This document shows, one piece after another, positions 17,424 through 26,001 of a stretch of 64,000 bases of DNA; the stretch's first letter is position 1; every line of letters starts with the position of its first letter. Under the pieces are notes generated by a model. It searched no databases. It had not been told where the DNA came from and saw only the letters and a program-made list of their open reading frames with translations. The translations under genes were made by a program, and so were the position numbers. The stretch comes from Anaeromassilibacillus sp001305115 (lineage in GTDB: Bacteria; Bacillota; Clostridia; Oscillospirales; Acutalibacteraceae): the NCBI GenBank assembly GCA_042854365.1, contig AP031437.1, forward strand, positions 434,001 through 498,000. The letters are read 5' to 3'.

Positions 17424-17861
17424 ATTTCAACCCACCTCTCCCTGTGAAGTGTGGTAGGAGAATGTCTGGATATATTACAAATATATCCAATTCCCATTCA
17501 CACGCTCCGTGTGAAGGAGGACACGTGTTTGCTGGTATTCCGGCCCCGCCGTTGATAATTTCGATCGACACTTCTCCACATGGAAGAGGACTTTACTGTT
17601 TCAGTAGCGCTTTATCATTGTATTGCTTTCAACTTGTACTCTACGTGTGAAAAGGGACGTTCTGATAGGCGTATTTTACACTAAAGTTCGTAGGATCTCA
17701 ACCTATCCCCTTGACATGAAGGGTGACACACGAGAGACAAGATCGGTTAAATGCTCAATCGGATTTCAATCCATACCCTCCGCATAGAAGGGAACTTACG
17801 CTGTTGTGAGGCGATGTAGAAAATACGGATTTCAATCCGCGCGCTTCGCAAGAAGGACGAC
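17424..17861 (-). CRISPR. CRISPR-like array 3, seven divergent repeats
   Basis: Seven units of 32-34 nt start at 17424, 17490, 17558, 17626, 17695, 17763 and 17829, a steady period of 66-69 bp. On the plus strand most start with ATTTCAATCC or a close variant, and six of the seven end with GAC, GGAC or GAAC, so the repeat orientation is minus and the ends match type I-C repeats. No two units are identical. Several can still form the central hairpin with different stems: CTCC/GGAG (17490), a 6-of-7 stem (17558), CCCTT/AAGGG (17695), CCCT/AGGG (17763). Spacers are 33-36 nt and not repeated. A further fragment is at 18284-18320. No cas genes in the window. Confidence 0.6.
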
Positions 17862-17981
17862 GTTCAAAAGCTCCTCTATAGCCCAAAGAGAAAACGGATT
17901 ATTCTGTGTCCTCTTTTATAATCCAATCATCAAAGCCATGGGAGGCGATTCGCTCCATCCTTTACCATAAAAAATCGCAAT

Positions 17982-18047
17982 ATCTCCGTAGTCTAGATGG
18001 ATAGAACACATGCCTCCTAAAAATCGAATCGTTCGAATCCTGGAGTC
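17982..18047 (+). pseudogene. Decayed tRNA-Arg(CCU)-like sequence, copy 1
   Basis: It has a D-arm-like stretch (GTAGTCTAGATGGATAGAAC), a CTCCTAA anticodon loop (anticodon CCU) and a GTTCGAATCC T-loop. Five of seven acceptor pairs remain (TCTCCG with TGGAGT), but the anticodon and T stems do not pair and the gene is only 66 nt long. It is a relic, not a working tRNA. Confidence 0.6.
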
Positions 18048-18074
18048 CTTCAAAATGAAATATTTTCTGTATAA

Positions 18075-18120
18075 GCCCCCGTAGCTCTGTTGGATAGAGC
18101 GCATACCTCCTAAGGAGGCC
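18075..18120 (+). pseudogene. Truncated tRNA-Arg(CCU)-like sequence, copy 2
   Basis: The 5' half is good: acceptor GCCCCCG, D-arm TAGCTCTGTTGGATAGAGC, and anticodon loop CTCCTAA. The anticodon stem does not close (GGAGG follows), and no T-arm or 3' acceptor strand is found. It lies 93 bp after copy 1 in the same orientation. Confidence 0.6.
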
Positions 18121-18324
18121 ACCGCCTCAAAGCAGAAGCGCTTCGACAATCATCGAACTTTCATCCATTGATTCGGTAGTTGAACGGTCTTTTATCGGAA
18201 AAGAGGCAGCGCCAGAAATGGCATGATTTGGCCTCCCCGGATGCGTTTGGCCACCGGCAAAGAAAGGAGTACTATAAGCCATGATAGTTCAATCCACACA
18301 TGATTGCGAACCACATTGCGGACT

Positions 18325-18450
18325 GCGGCAGTTAAAATGGTTTACCGCATTTGTCTGCGCTGAATACAGACAAGCAAAGGAAATGATCAAGATGGCGTGC
18401 CGGGTTTACCTACACGGCATATGAGCAAATAAAGCAGATTATCAACAACG
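18325..18450 (+). repeat. Dispersed degenerate tandem repeat, copy 3
   Basis: Two units homologous to copies 1 and 2: ATGGTTTACCGCATTTG, then GACAAGCAAAGGAAATGATC, AAGATGGCGTGCCGGGTTTA and GCAGATTATCAA. It has the same orientation as copy 2, so the two bracket 16.5-18.3 kb as direct repeats. The sequence from 18450 to 18753 shows only a weak GGGTA/TACCC hairpin near 18640-18710 and no gene. Confidence 0.7.
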
Positions 18451-18753
18451 TCGTTATCTGAAGTGATTTGTTTATATGGAATTATTTTTTAGTTCCAGAA
18501 TACAAGGTTGTTTTTACACCTCTTGCGGCAAAAACTTCAGGTTTTCGATTGAATTCATGAAAATGATACGAATGACTCAACAAAAGGTTCCGATCCGTCA
18601 CAAGCACCGAAAAAAGAGGTGTTAAAGGGCTCTCAATTGGGTAACCAGCAAGTGAAATGTGGGCAACGGAAAAGGGATTACCGGCTTTGGTTGGCTACCC
18701 TTTGTTATTTTAGGATAAAAGGTGAGACTTGCATGCAATGGTTCCCATAAGGC

Positions 18754-19401
18754 TTATTGTGTAAAGCATTCGGATTCCACAGCGGCACAAAGATAGTGGT
18801 ACATTGCCAAGTGATATTCCTGTATACGAAACGTCCGCGTCTCCGGCGCGGTAAGAGCGCAATCTGCCAGTGAAGCCAATTTTCCACCGCTTTGGCCGGT
18901 CAATGCGAGAACCTTTGCCCCACATACATGTGCACACATCGCTGCAGCACAAACATTTTTGGAATTGCCTGAAGTGCTGATTCCTAGAAGGATATCCCCA
19001 GGATTTGCATATCCGAGTACCTGCTGTGCAAAGGCCAGGCTGGGATCGACATCGTTAGAGAAGGCGGTGCTTAATGCCGTATGTGTGGATAGAGAAATAG
19101 CAGGCAGCGCCTCCTGCAAGACTTCCGCGATCTGCTTGCCATCCTCGCCAAACAGATTTGTGAACAGGTCCTTTTTATCCGATGAAAGTGGGCGCTTGAG
19201 CAAAAATCCTTTCATGAGCTCCCCAACAATGTGTTCACTGTCAGCGCTGCTGCCTCCATTTCCGCAGATCAGGAGTTTCCCGCCAGAGCGAAAGGTATCC
19301 AAAAGTAGCCGGAGCGCTTTTGACAATTCGGCTTCGAGGAATGTCAAATCCGGATGGAGTGTATAAAATTCCTGCATAATTTGCTGTGTACGCATGTTCA
19401 T
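18754..19401 (-). CDS. SIS-domain phosphosugar isomerase (GmhA-like)
   Basis: 215 residues, a single SIS domain with the GmhA/DiaA look: LLICGNGGSSADSEHIVGEL near residue 44 and LLGISTSGNSKNV near 138, the phosphosugar-binding Ser/Thr loops. GmhA isomerises sedoheptulose-7-phosphate to D-glycero-manno-heptose-7-phosphate. Here it overlaps a ROK sugar kinase by four bases (start at 19401, upstream stop at 19398) at the end of a sugar ABC operon, so it more likely acts on the phosphorylated imported sugar, or starts a heptose pathway for the S-layer or capsule. GGAGAACC precedes the ATG. Substrate not decidable from sequence. Confidence 0.85.
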   Translation of the reverse strand: MNMRTQQIMQEFYTLHPDLTFLEAELSKALRLLLDTFRSGGKLLICGNGGSSADSEHIVGELMKGFLLKRPLSSDKKDLFTNLFGEDGKQIAEVLQEALPAISLSTHTALSTAFSNDVDPSLAFAQQVLGYANPGDILLGISTSGNSKNVCAAAMCAHVCGAKVLALTGQSGGKLASLADCALTAPETRTFRIQEYHLAMYHYLCAAVESECFTQ

Positions 19402-20378
19402 ATGTGGTTCTCCTTTTCTTGATAGTAGAGTGCGACGGTAAGCGCTGCGATGTCTCCAACGGATTCTGAAAGAGCGCAGGGGACGACAGAACAGGCGGCG
19501 CGTGCAGCAGGAAGCGTCTCTTCTGCAATCACACGTTCAGCAGCTGGCCAGAGCTGTTCCTGGCAACGGGCAAAGATGCTTCCGATTACAATTCGTTCTG
19601 GATTTAGTAAATCAATCACAATCGAAAGCCCTTTGCCAAGCTGTTCACCGGCTGCTTGTAGAATACGCAATGCCAAAGGATCACCGGCCTGTGCGGCCCG
19701 GCCTACGTCCGCGGTGGTGATCGTATCCAGCTGTTCGACATGCGGGCAGAGATCTGGCTTTTTACCCCTTTGTAGCTCCTGCAACAAAAACATACGGGCC
19801 AATTGTGCGATTCCGCCGCCGCTACAAAAGCCTTCAAACGACCCCATTTTTCCATAGCCAACGGGCCCTGATTCTGAGAGACGGATATGTCCCAATTCTC
19901 CTGCCATGTCACTAGCCCCAGTATAGAGATGCCCATCCAGAATGACCCCTGCCCCCAAACCGGTTCCAAAGGTCAGAAATAGCATGCTGGAACAACCGCG
20001 TCCTGCGCCGAAACGCCATTCTGCCAGGGCACAGGCGTTGGCATCGTTGCAGAGCCAGGCGGGAAGCCCTGTTGGTGCTTGAAGTCGTTCCACAATTGGA
20101 ATATCATCCCAGCCGGGGAGATTGGGTGGGGATAGGATGCGGCCTGTCCGGCTATCCAATGGGCCGCCACAGCTGATGCCAATTCCGACCGGCCGGTCGG
20201 GGGCATGGGCCATACAGTCGCGTACATCCTCGGATAACCGGTGAATCATCTCCTCCGGGGAAAATGAAGCGGTTGGGTGTGGTGTACATTTATAAAGAAT
20301 TTCTACGGAATCCTCGGACATCTGGCCCAAGCATACAGCACATTTTGTACCTCCAATGTCCACTCCAATGGCAAACAT
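19398..20378 (-). CDS. ROK-family sugar kinase
   Basis: 326 residues. The start at 20378 is chosen for its GGAGGG site and because the protein then begins MFAIGVDIGGTKCAV, the ATP-binding phosphate loop. NDANACALAEW (catalytic Asp region) and LTFGTGLGAGVIL are typical, and GELGHIRL is the sugar-binding His/Glu loop. The ROK zinc motif CxCGxxGCxE is missing and replaced by GFCSGGG, as in allose-kinase-like and other divergent ROK kinases. No HTH, so an enzyme rather than a repressor. It shares the operon with a sugar ABC importer and an SIS isomerase, so it should phosphorylate the imported hexose. Confidence 0.88.
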   Translation of the reverse strand: MFAIGVDIGGTKCAVCLGQMSEDSVEILYKCTPHPTASFSPEEMIHRLSEDVRDCMAHAPDRPVGIGISCGGPLDSRTGRILSPPNLPGWDDIPIVERLQAPTGLPAWLCNDANACALAEWRFGAGRGCSSMLFLTFGTGLGAGVILDGHLYTGASDMAGELGHIRLSESGPVGYGKMGSFEGFCSGGGIAQLARMFLLQELQRGKKPDLCPHVEQLDTITTADVGRAAQAGDPLALRILQAAGEQLGKGLSIVIDLLNPERIVIGSIFARCQEQLWPAAERVIAEETLPAARAACSVVPCALSESVGDIAALTVALYYQEKENHI

Positions 20379-20403
20379 AAAATCCCTCCTATGGTGATGA
20401 GAG

Positions 20404-20438
20404 CAAAAGGCGGCCTCCGTCTTCGGAAGCCGCCTTTT
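20404..20438. terminator. Hairpin between the binding-protein and kinase genes
   Basis: AAAAGGCGGC (20405-20414) pairs with GCCGCCTTTT (20429-20438) with an inner TCC/GGA stem. Lying inside the operon, it probably lowers expression of the kinase and isomerase relative to the abundant binding protein. Confidence 0.8.
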
Positions 20439-20495
20439 CAAGAAAGTTAAAAAGAGGATTAGAGAAGAAGATATTATAGATTAGAGAAGAGAGAA

Positions 20496-21488
20496 TTAGA
20501 TGGAATCTTTGTCAATGACGGAAACACCGGTATCAACGAATTCTTCGCCGATGTCCTCGCCTTCCAGGGCCTTGACTGCTGTCTGGATGCCCTCATAACC
20601 CATAACGTCCGGGTTCTGTGCCATAGTGCAGAGAATATAACCATTCTTGATCAGGTTGAGGATCGTATCGGACTTGTCAAAACCAACGCCGATGACGGTC
20701 TGGCCAGCTTCCTGAATAGCGTTGCCGGTACCGACGGTGGAGCCTTCATTTGCGCCGAAGATGCCAACACAGCCCTGGGTGATGTAGTTCGCAGCGATGT
20801 CCTTGGACTTTGCTGCATCGCCATCGCCGTACTGGGTTTCCAGGAGTTCAAAATTGGTTCCTTCAAATGCTGCACGGAAGCCTTCTTCACGGGCAACCGT
20901 GGAAGCAGTTGCTGCATTGACGTTGACGATACCGATCTTACCCTCGGTGATCCCCTGTGCCTCAAGAGCCTTAATCATCTCTTCGCCAGCGATGGTGCCA
21001 GCTGCCTTATTGTCCGTTGCGAGGGTCTGTACACCCGGGAAATCTGCTGCGGAATCAACGTAGACAATCTTGACGCCAGCGGCATCCGCTTCTTCCAGAG
21101 CAGCGGTTACAGCGTCCGGACCATTGGCTGCCAAAAGAATGGCTTCTGCGCCACCGGCAACCGCGTTATTTACACATTCAATCTGCTTCGCGTCGTCTTT
21201 GACATCCGGAGCCAGCCAAGTGTAGTCGACATTGCCGAGCTCCTCGACTGCCTTCTTACAACCTGCATCCACATTGACCCAGTGCTGGTCCATCTGGTCC
21301 ATTGTAATCAGGTAAATTTTGTGATTACCACCTGCGTTGGTATCGTCGCCGGTATTGGTATCGGATACTTGGCCGTCTGTGGTGGATTCGGGGGCGTTGC
21401 TGGTTCCTGTGTCACCGCTGCAGCCAGCCATCATACCGGCCATCAGTGCACAAGACAGGAAAATGGATACGAGCTTCTTGAATTTCAT
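20496..21488 (-). CDS. Sugar ABC transporter substrate-binding lipoprotein (RbsB-like)
   Basis: 330 residues. The signal peptide MKFKKLVSIFLSCALMAG is followed by lipobox MMAGC, then an acidic Ser/Thr linker and a periplasmic-binding fold of the ribose/galactose class (KIYLITMDQMDQHWVNVDAG; NAVAGGAEAILLAANGPDAV; IVYVDSAADFPG; GANEGSTVGTGNAI). It captures a monosaccharide at the cell surface for the permease and ATPase encoded upstream. GGAGGAAAG precedes the ATG. Ligand unknown; allose, ribose or another hexose are options. Confidence 0.93.
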   Translation of the reverse strand: MKFKKLVSIFLSCALMAGMMAGCSGDTGTSNAPESTTDGQVSDTNTGDDTNAGGNHKIYLITMDQMDQHWVNVDAGCKKAVEELGNVDYTWLAPDVKDDAKQIECVNNAVAGGAEAILLAANGPDAVTAALEEADAAGVKIVYVDSAADFPGVQTLATDNKAAGTIAGEEMIKALEAQGITEGKIGIVNVNAATASTVAREEGFRAAFEGTNFELLETQYGDGDAAKSKDIAANYITQGCVGIFGANEGSTVGTGNAIQEAGQTVIGVGFDKSDTILNLIKNGYILCTMAQNPDVMGYEGIQTAVKALEGEDIGEEFVDTGVSVIDKDSI

Positions 21489-21545
21489 GATTCTTTCCTC
21501 CTGATATTGTTTTTGATATTGTTTAAAGCGTCTACATGAAAAACG

Positions 21546-22592
21546 TCACGCCTTAACTCCTACATTTTTGGATTTTGCCTCGGAAGAGGACTTTTCCTTT
21601 TTTCTTCTCGGCTTGCCACTGCGGACGACGACATCCAACAAGACAGAGATTACAACAATGATGCCGATCACGATGTTGCGGATTGCGACCGGTGCGCCCG
21701 CAAACTGTAGGCCATTCTGAAGCACACCCCAGATGGAAGCGCCGATCACGGTGCCGAGCAGGATACCCTGGCCGCCGAGGGTGGATACACCGCCGATAAC
21801 AGAAGCGGCTACTGCATACATTTCATACATGTTACCTGCGTCCATAGTACCCATACCACTGGTAGCGCAGATAATGAGGCCGACTACGCAGGCACAGACG
21901 GAGCTGACTACATAGGCCTTTGTTGTGCTGGCGACCACGTTGACGCCGGACAGACGGGCGGCCTCCACATTGCTGCCAATGGCGTAGATATGACGGCCCG
22001 TGCGGGTTTTGCTCAACAGGAAGTTGAAGAGAATCCAAAGAACAACAGCAATCCAGATGGTGTTGTAAACGCCGAGGAACTTGCCATAGTAGAAAAAGTC
22101 GCGGAAAGCTTGCGCGCCGTCACCGATGGAATCGGTGTTATAGTTGTTGTTGACGATCTGTGCGATACCACGAGCGATGGTCATGGTGCCCAAGGTTGCG
22201 ATGAAGGGCGGCAGCTTGCATTTTGCAACGAGCTGACCATTGAGAACACCCACCAGGATGCAGCAGATGAAGGTGATTCCAACAGCAATCCAAGGATTGA
22301 TCCCCTTGGTCATCAAGGTGGCGGAGATCATACAACTCATACCCACCACAGAGCCGATGGAAAGGTCAATGTTTCCGGTAATCAATACATAGGACTGGCC
22401 AATACCGATCAGAAGAATCGGTGCGATCTGACGAAGAAGATTGGCGACATTTTGTCCAGAGAAGAAGATCGGATTTAACACACCGAATACGATGCACAGA
22501 ATAATCAAGCCGCATGTGACCGTGATTACCTGGCCCATACCTCGAATCGCCAATAGCCTTTTAAACGGGTTTTGTTTTGCTTTGTTTTCCAT
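21546..22592 (-). CDS. Sugar ABC transporter permease (RbsC-like)
   Basis: 348 residues with eight to ten membrane helices. Typical RbsC features are NLLRQIAPILLIGIGQSYV, ITGNIDLSIGSVVGMSCM near residue 76, and GVLNGQLVAKCKLPPFIATL, the coupling-loop region. The last 15 residues are Lys/Ser rich and cytoplasmic. It forms the channel of the importer with the RbsA-like ATPase. The spacing to the binding-protein gene is 57 bp. Confidence 0.93.
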   Translation of the reverse strand: MENKAKQNPFKRLLAIRGMGQVITVTCGLIILCIVFGVLNPIFFSGQNVANLLRQIAPILLIGIGQSYVLITGNIDLSIGSVVGMSCMISATLMTKGINPWIAVGITFICCILVGVLNGQLVAKCKLPPFIATLGTMTIARGIAQIVNNNYNTDSIGDGAQAFRDFFYYGKFLGVYNTIWIAVVLWILFNFLLSKTRTGRHIYAIGSNVEAARLSGVNVVASTTKAYVVSSVCACVVGLIICATSGMGTMDAGNMYEMYAVAASVIGGVSTLGGQGILLGTVIGASIWGVLQNGLQFAGAPVAIRNIVIGIIVVISVLLDVVVRSGKPRRKKEKSSSEAKSKNVGVKA

Positions 22593-22645
22593 ATTTGTCT
22601 CTCCCCAATTCTGAATCTTGATGTTATCGGATACAGGTCCGGCCG

Positions 22646-24163
22646 TTAAGCGCCGGCCTTTTGAGAAATCTTGTTTTCAAACCGGGTGGCGCACTCCAGA
22701 ATCTGATTCTGGGTAACCTCTCCGGAGAGAAATTCCCCTGTGATGCGGCCGTCGCACATGACTAGGATTCGGTCGCTGATGCCGAGAATTTCCGGCATTT
22801 CCGAAGATACGAACATGACGCCGATGCCCTGTTGCTTGAGTTGGTTCATCAGGTTGTAGATTTCAACCTTTGCAGCGACGTCGATGCCCCGGGTCGGTTC
22901 ATCAAAGATCACCACGCGGGAGTTTCGCGCCAGCCATTTCGCAACAACGATTTTCTGCTGGTTGCCGCCGGAAAGACTTCCAGCGTCCGATTCAGAGCTT
23001 GCCAGCTTAATGGTCAGTTCATGGACGGAACGTTCCACCATCTCCGTTTCTTTTTTGTGATTGACCACGCCGAATTTGTTGCACAAAATGTCCAGATTCG
23101 GCAACGCAATGTTGTCGCGGATACTCAACTTGGTACACAGGCCATCCTTTTTGCGGTCTTCCGGTGCGAGCACGATACCAGCCCGAATGGCGTCCATTGG
23201 TTTGCGGATATGGACCGCCTTACCGTCAAGAAGAATCTCTCCGCTTTCCTTGGGATCAATCCCGAAGATGGCCCGCGTGGTTTCCGTACGTCCTGCGCCC
23301 ATCAGACCGGCAATTCCAACGATTTCGCCCGCGTAAAGATCCAGGTTGATATCGCGGACCAAACGCCCAGCGTTCAAATTTCGAATCTCCAAAATTTTCT
23401 TTCCGCGTGCACAGTTTACACGGGGGAATTTTTCCTTAATTTCACGCCCGACCATATAAGCGATGATCTCGGACATATTGGTATCCTGGAAATTCATGCT
23501 GGTGATGTACTTTCCATCGCGCATGATGGTGACGCGGTCGACAATGTGCTGCAATTCCTCCAAACGGTGGGATATGTAGACGATGCCGTGCCCGGCTTCA
23601 CGCAGTTTACGGATGATTACAAACAGGTCGTCGATCTCTTTCGATGTCAGAGCGGACGTCGGTTCGTCCATGATTAAAATCTTGGCATTGGTGGAGAGCG
23701 CCTTTGCGATTTCCACCATCTGTTGCTTGGATACTGGAAGGTCGCCGACAATGGTATCTGGGTCGATGTCGATGTTGAGGTTGCCAAGAATTTTTGCAGC
23801 CTCCTTGCGCATCTCGCGCTCGTTGAGGATGCCTGAATGCAACCTTTCACGGCCGAGGAAGATGTTCTCTGCCACGGTCAGGTGGCCACACATGTTCAAC
23901 TCCTGATGAATGATCGCAACGCCAAGGGCCTGCGCTTTTTTGGGGGTGAGTTCGTCGATCTTCTCGCCAAAGAGCTTGATGTCCCCGCTATCACGCGTAT
24001 ACACGCCGCTGAGGATTTTCATCAGGGTCGATTTGCCTGCGCCGTTTTCACCCAGCAGAGCGAGGACCTCGCCAGCCTTTAGGTTAAAGGATACGTCGTC
24101 CAGCGCTTTTACGCCGGGGAAGGATTTGTTGATGTGCTCGAGTTCCACTATGTATTCTTGCAT
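22646..24163 (-). CDS. Sugar ABC transporter ATP-binding protein (RbsA-like, two ATPase domains)
   Basis: 505 residues. Both nucleotide-binding domains keep their expected motifs. Domain 1 has Walker A GENGAGKST, signature LPVSKQQ and Walker B ILIMDEPT. Domain 2 has the usual divergent Walker A GLMGAGRTE, LSGGNQQK and VVIFDEPTRGIDV. This is normal for RbsA/MglA. The ATG at 24163, with AGGTGG in place, is favoured over an in-frame GTG at 24172. It is the first gene of the importer operon. Contrast it with the degenerate two-domain protein at 24487-26001. Confidence 0.95.
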   Translation of the reverse strand: MQEYIVELEHINKSFPGVKALDDVSFNLKAGEVLALLGENGAGKSTLMKILSGVYTRDSGDIKLFGEKIDELTPKKAQALGVAIIHQELNMCGHLTVAENIFLGRERLHSGILNEREMRKEAAKILGNLNIDIDPDTIVGDLPVSKQQMVEIAKALSTNAKILIMDEPTSALTSKEIDDLFVIIRKLREAGHGIVYISHRLEELQHIVDRVTIMRDGKYITSMNFQDTNMSEIIAYMVGREIKEKFPRVNCARGKKILEIRNLNAGRLVRDINLDLYAGEIVGIAGLMGAGRTETTRAIFGIDPKESGEILLDGKAVHIRKPMDAIRAGIVLAPEDRKKDGLCTKLSIRDNIALPNLDILCNKFGVVNHKKETEMVERSVHELTIKLASSESDAGSLSGGNQQKIVVAKWLARNSRVVIFDEPTRGIDVAAKVEIYNLMNQLKQQGIGVMFVSSEMPEILGISDRILVMCDGRITGEFLSGEVTQNQILECATRFENKISQKAGA

Positions 24164-24250
24164 CAAATCCACCTATCTTTTTCCTGGAACGATCCGGTCT
24201 TGTGGAAATACCGTTTCGTTCTGTTAGTCAATTGTCTTTACGATGGCTTT

Positions 24251-24256
24251 ATTATA
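24251..24256 (-). promoter_or_regulatory. Extended -10 promoter of the sugar importer operon
   Basis: TGCTATAAT on the minus strand (-10 at 24256-24251), with no good -35. TTCC-N6-GGAA just upstream could be an operator. This lies in the 323-bp gap between the importer and the signalling operon, which otherwise holds only a terminator. Confidence 0.55.
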
Positions 24257-24417
24257 GCATTCCCGCTTTGGAAACATAAGGGGGCTGTGTTTGGTCTTAT
24301 GGGGGGTTCCTTTTGGAAATTTTGTGCGTTATGAATTCTTTTTTTCGAATAGTTTGGCAATATTTAGATAGATTATGATGAAGCAAGAAGGAGGAAAGGT
24401 TGCGCGAATATAGATAG

Positions 24418-24441
24418 AGGACACCCAGAGGTGTCCCCTTT
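24418..24441. terminator. Small terminator hairpin after the signalling operon
   Basis: GGACACC (24420-24426) pairs with GGTGTCC (24431-24437). CCTTTTTC follows on the plus strand, and the minus-strand U-tract is poor. Confidence 0.55.
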
Positions 24442-24486
24442 TTCAAATGCGTTTCATTTTGATCGAAAAACCGTGGAAAAAATCGG

Positions 24487-26001
24487 TTAGTAGGAGTCTA
24501 GGGAAGAGGTATCTGTATTTGCCATTTCGCTTGAGAGATGAAGAAGCGACTGCCCGGGGGCAAACGCAAGATGATGAAATTCATCCCGCAGGTACTCTTT
24601 GCGAAGGTTTCCGTCTTCAAACATCAAAAGGCGGTCTGCAACAAAGAGGCTATCAGAGAGGCTGACGGCCAAAATGACAACGGTGATTTTTCGCTCTCGC
24701 AGCTTATTGATTAAATGAATCAAATGGTGGCGTAGATACATATCAGCCCCGGCGAAAGGCTGCATCAAAAAGACCACCTTGGGGTGGTACAGGTGAACCC
24801 GGTAATAGATCAGGCTATAGAGGGAATAGGGGGACAGATGGGTGATGTCCTGTGCGCGTATGTCCTTGCCGATCAACGGTTCGTATTCCAGAAGAATGCT
24901 TTTTTTAATACGCCGGCTCATCCACAGAGTAGGGCATCGCCAGTCCATCGCAAAACAGAGATTGTCAATATAGGACATTTCTCGGAACAACATGGTCTGG
25001 ATGGGATTTTCCCGGATAAAGGAGACCTTATGCTTGAGTTTCTCATGGTTGGAACACCAGTCTCGGGCATCCAGAAGGATCTTTCCCGCTTGAGGGAATC
25101 GATCGCCAGTCATCAGATCGGCCAAGTCGTTCAGAACGAGGCTGTTGCTGTCCAACAGAACGACACATTCCCCTTCCTCAATGGTACAGTTCATGTCGTG
25201 GATATGGTCTGTAAAGAGATGACGCAACTTCAGCATTCCGTTGCGTTGTTCCGGTCGAACAGGCGGTGTCAATGGATGCCGGAAGTCCAGGGCATAGTGC
25301 AGGATGATTTCGTCTCGGAAATCTTCCCGGAACAAAAGCTTTCGTACACGGCCGTTTTCCATGAGAGCTACACGGTCACAGATTCGAAAGGTCTCCTCAT
25401 GGTGATTACAGATATAGAGAAAGGAGAGGCCTTCTTTTGCATAATGGCGAAGCAATTTTAAAAAATGGATCAGATCGGCTGGTCCGAGAAAATTGCTGAT
25501 GTCGCGAAGAACCACCAGCTTGGCCCCAGAAATAATGGCCTTCAAAAGCTCAGCGACACAGCGTTCAAAATGGGTGAGATTTCCGGCGAGCTCCCCGGCG
25601 TCGATCTGCACGTCAAGCTCCTGCGTAAACAGCGAGAGCTGTGCACGCAAAATCCGCGGGGCGATCAGATATTTTTTGAACCCCCGCCGCAAAACAAAGA
25701 TATTGTCTGCAACGCTGAGCCCTTCTGCCATGTGGCTTTTTTCCTCAATCACGGCCACCCGGTTGGGCTCCATGGAACTGTGGCGATAGCTATTGACCAG
25801 CTGCTCTTCGAAGTAAATATATCCATAATGTATGGGAACATTTTGACAAAGGAGATTCACCAAAGCGTCCTGCCCATTGGAATTGAGACAGACAAGCCCC
25901 ATGATTTCGCCCTCAAATATGTGCAGGTTTAAGTCATCCAGCAGCGTAACCTCGCCCTCCATCAGGGTGACACGGTCCAAACGCATAATTTCTTTTTTCA
26001 T
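24487..26001 (-). CDS. RbsA-like two-domain ABC protein with degenerate nucleotide-binding motifs
   Basis: 504 residues with the overall two-domain layout of RbsA-type sugar ATPases (ALVNLLCQ, FRICDRVALMENGRV, FVADRLLMFEDGNLRKEY), but the catalytic motifs are lost. In domain 1, Walker A reads LNSNGQDAL without the Lys, the signature reads LTHFERC, and Walker B reads VVLRDIS. In domain 2 the equivalents are LLDSNSLVLND and VVFLMQPFAG. It should not hydrolyse ATP. It overlaps the histidine kinase gene by four bases (ATGA) and follows a response regulator, so it is probably a regulatory subunit of this two-component system. No permease is in its own operon; an intact importer lies 320 bp downstream. 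Confidence 0.85.
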   Translation of the reverse strand: MKKEIMRLDRVTLMEGEVTLLDDLNLHIFEGEIMGLVCLNSNGQDALVNLLCQNVPIHYGYIYFEEQLVNSYRHSSMEPNRVAVIEEKSHMAEGLSVADNIFVLRRGFKKYLIAPRILRAQLSLFTQELDVQIDAGELAGNLTHFERCVAELLKAIISGAKLVVLRDISNFLGPADLIHFLKLLRHYAKEGLSFLYICNHHEETFRICDRVALMENGRVRKLLFREDFRDEIILHYALDFRHPLTPPVRPEQRNGMLKLRHLFTDHIHDMNCTIEEGECVVLLDSNSLVLNDLADLMTGDRFPQAGKILLDARDWCSNHEKLKHKVSFIRENPIQTMLFREMSYIDNLCFAMDWRCPTLWMSRRIKKSILLEYEPLIGKDIRAQDITHLSPYSLYSLIYYRVHLYHPKVVFLMQPFAGADMYLRHHLIHLINKLRERKITVVILAVSLSDSLFVADRLLMFEDGNLRKEYLRDEFHHLAFAPGQSLLHLSSEMANTDTSSLDSY

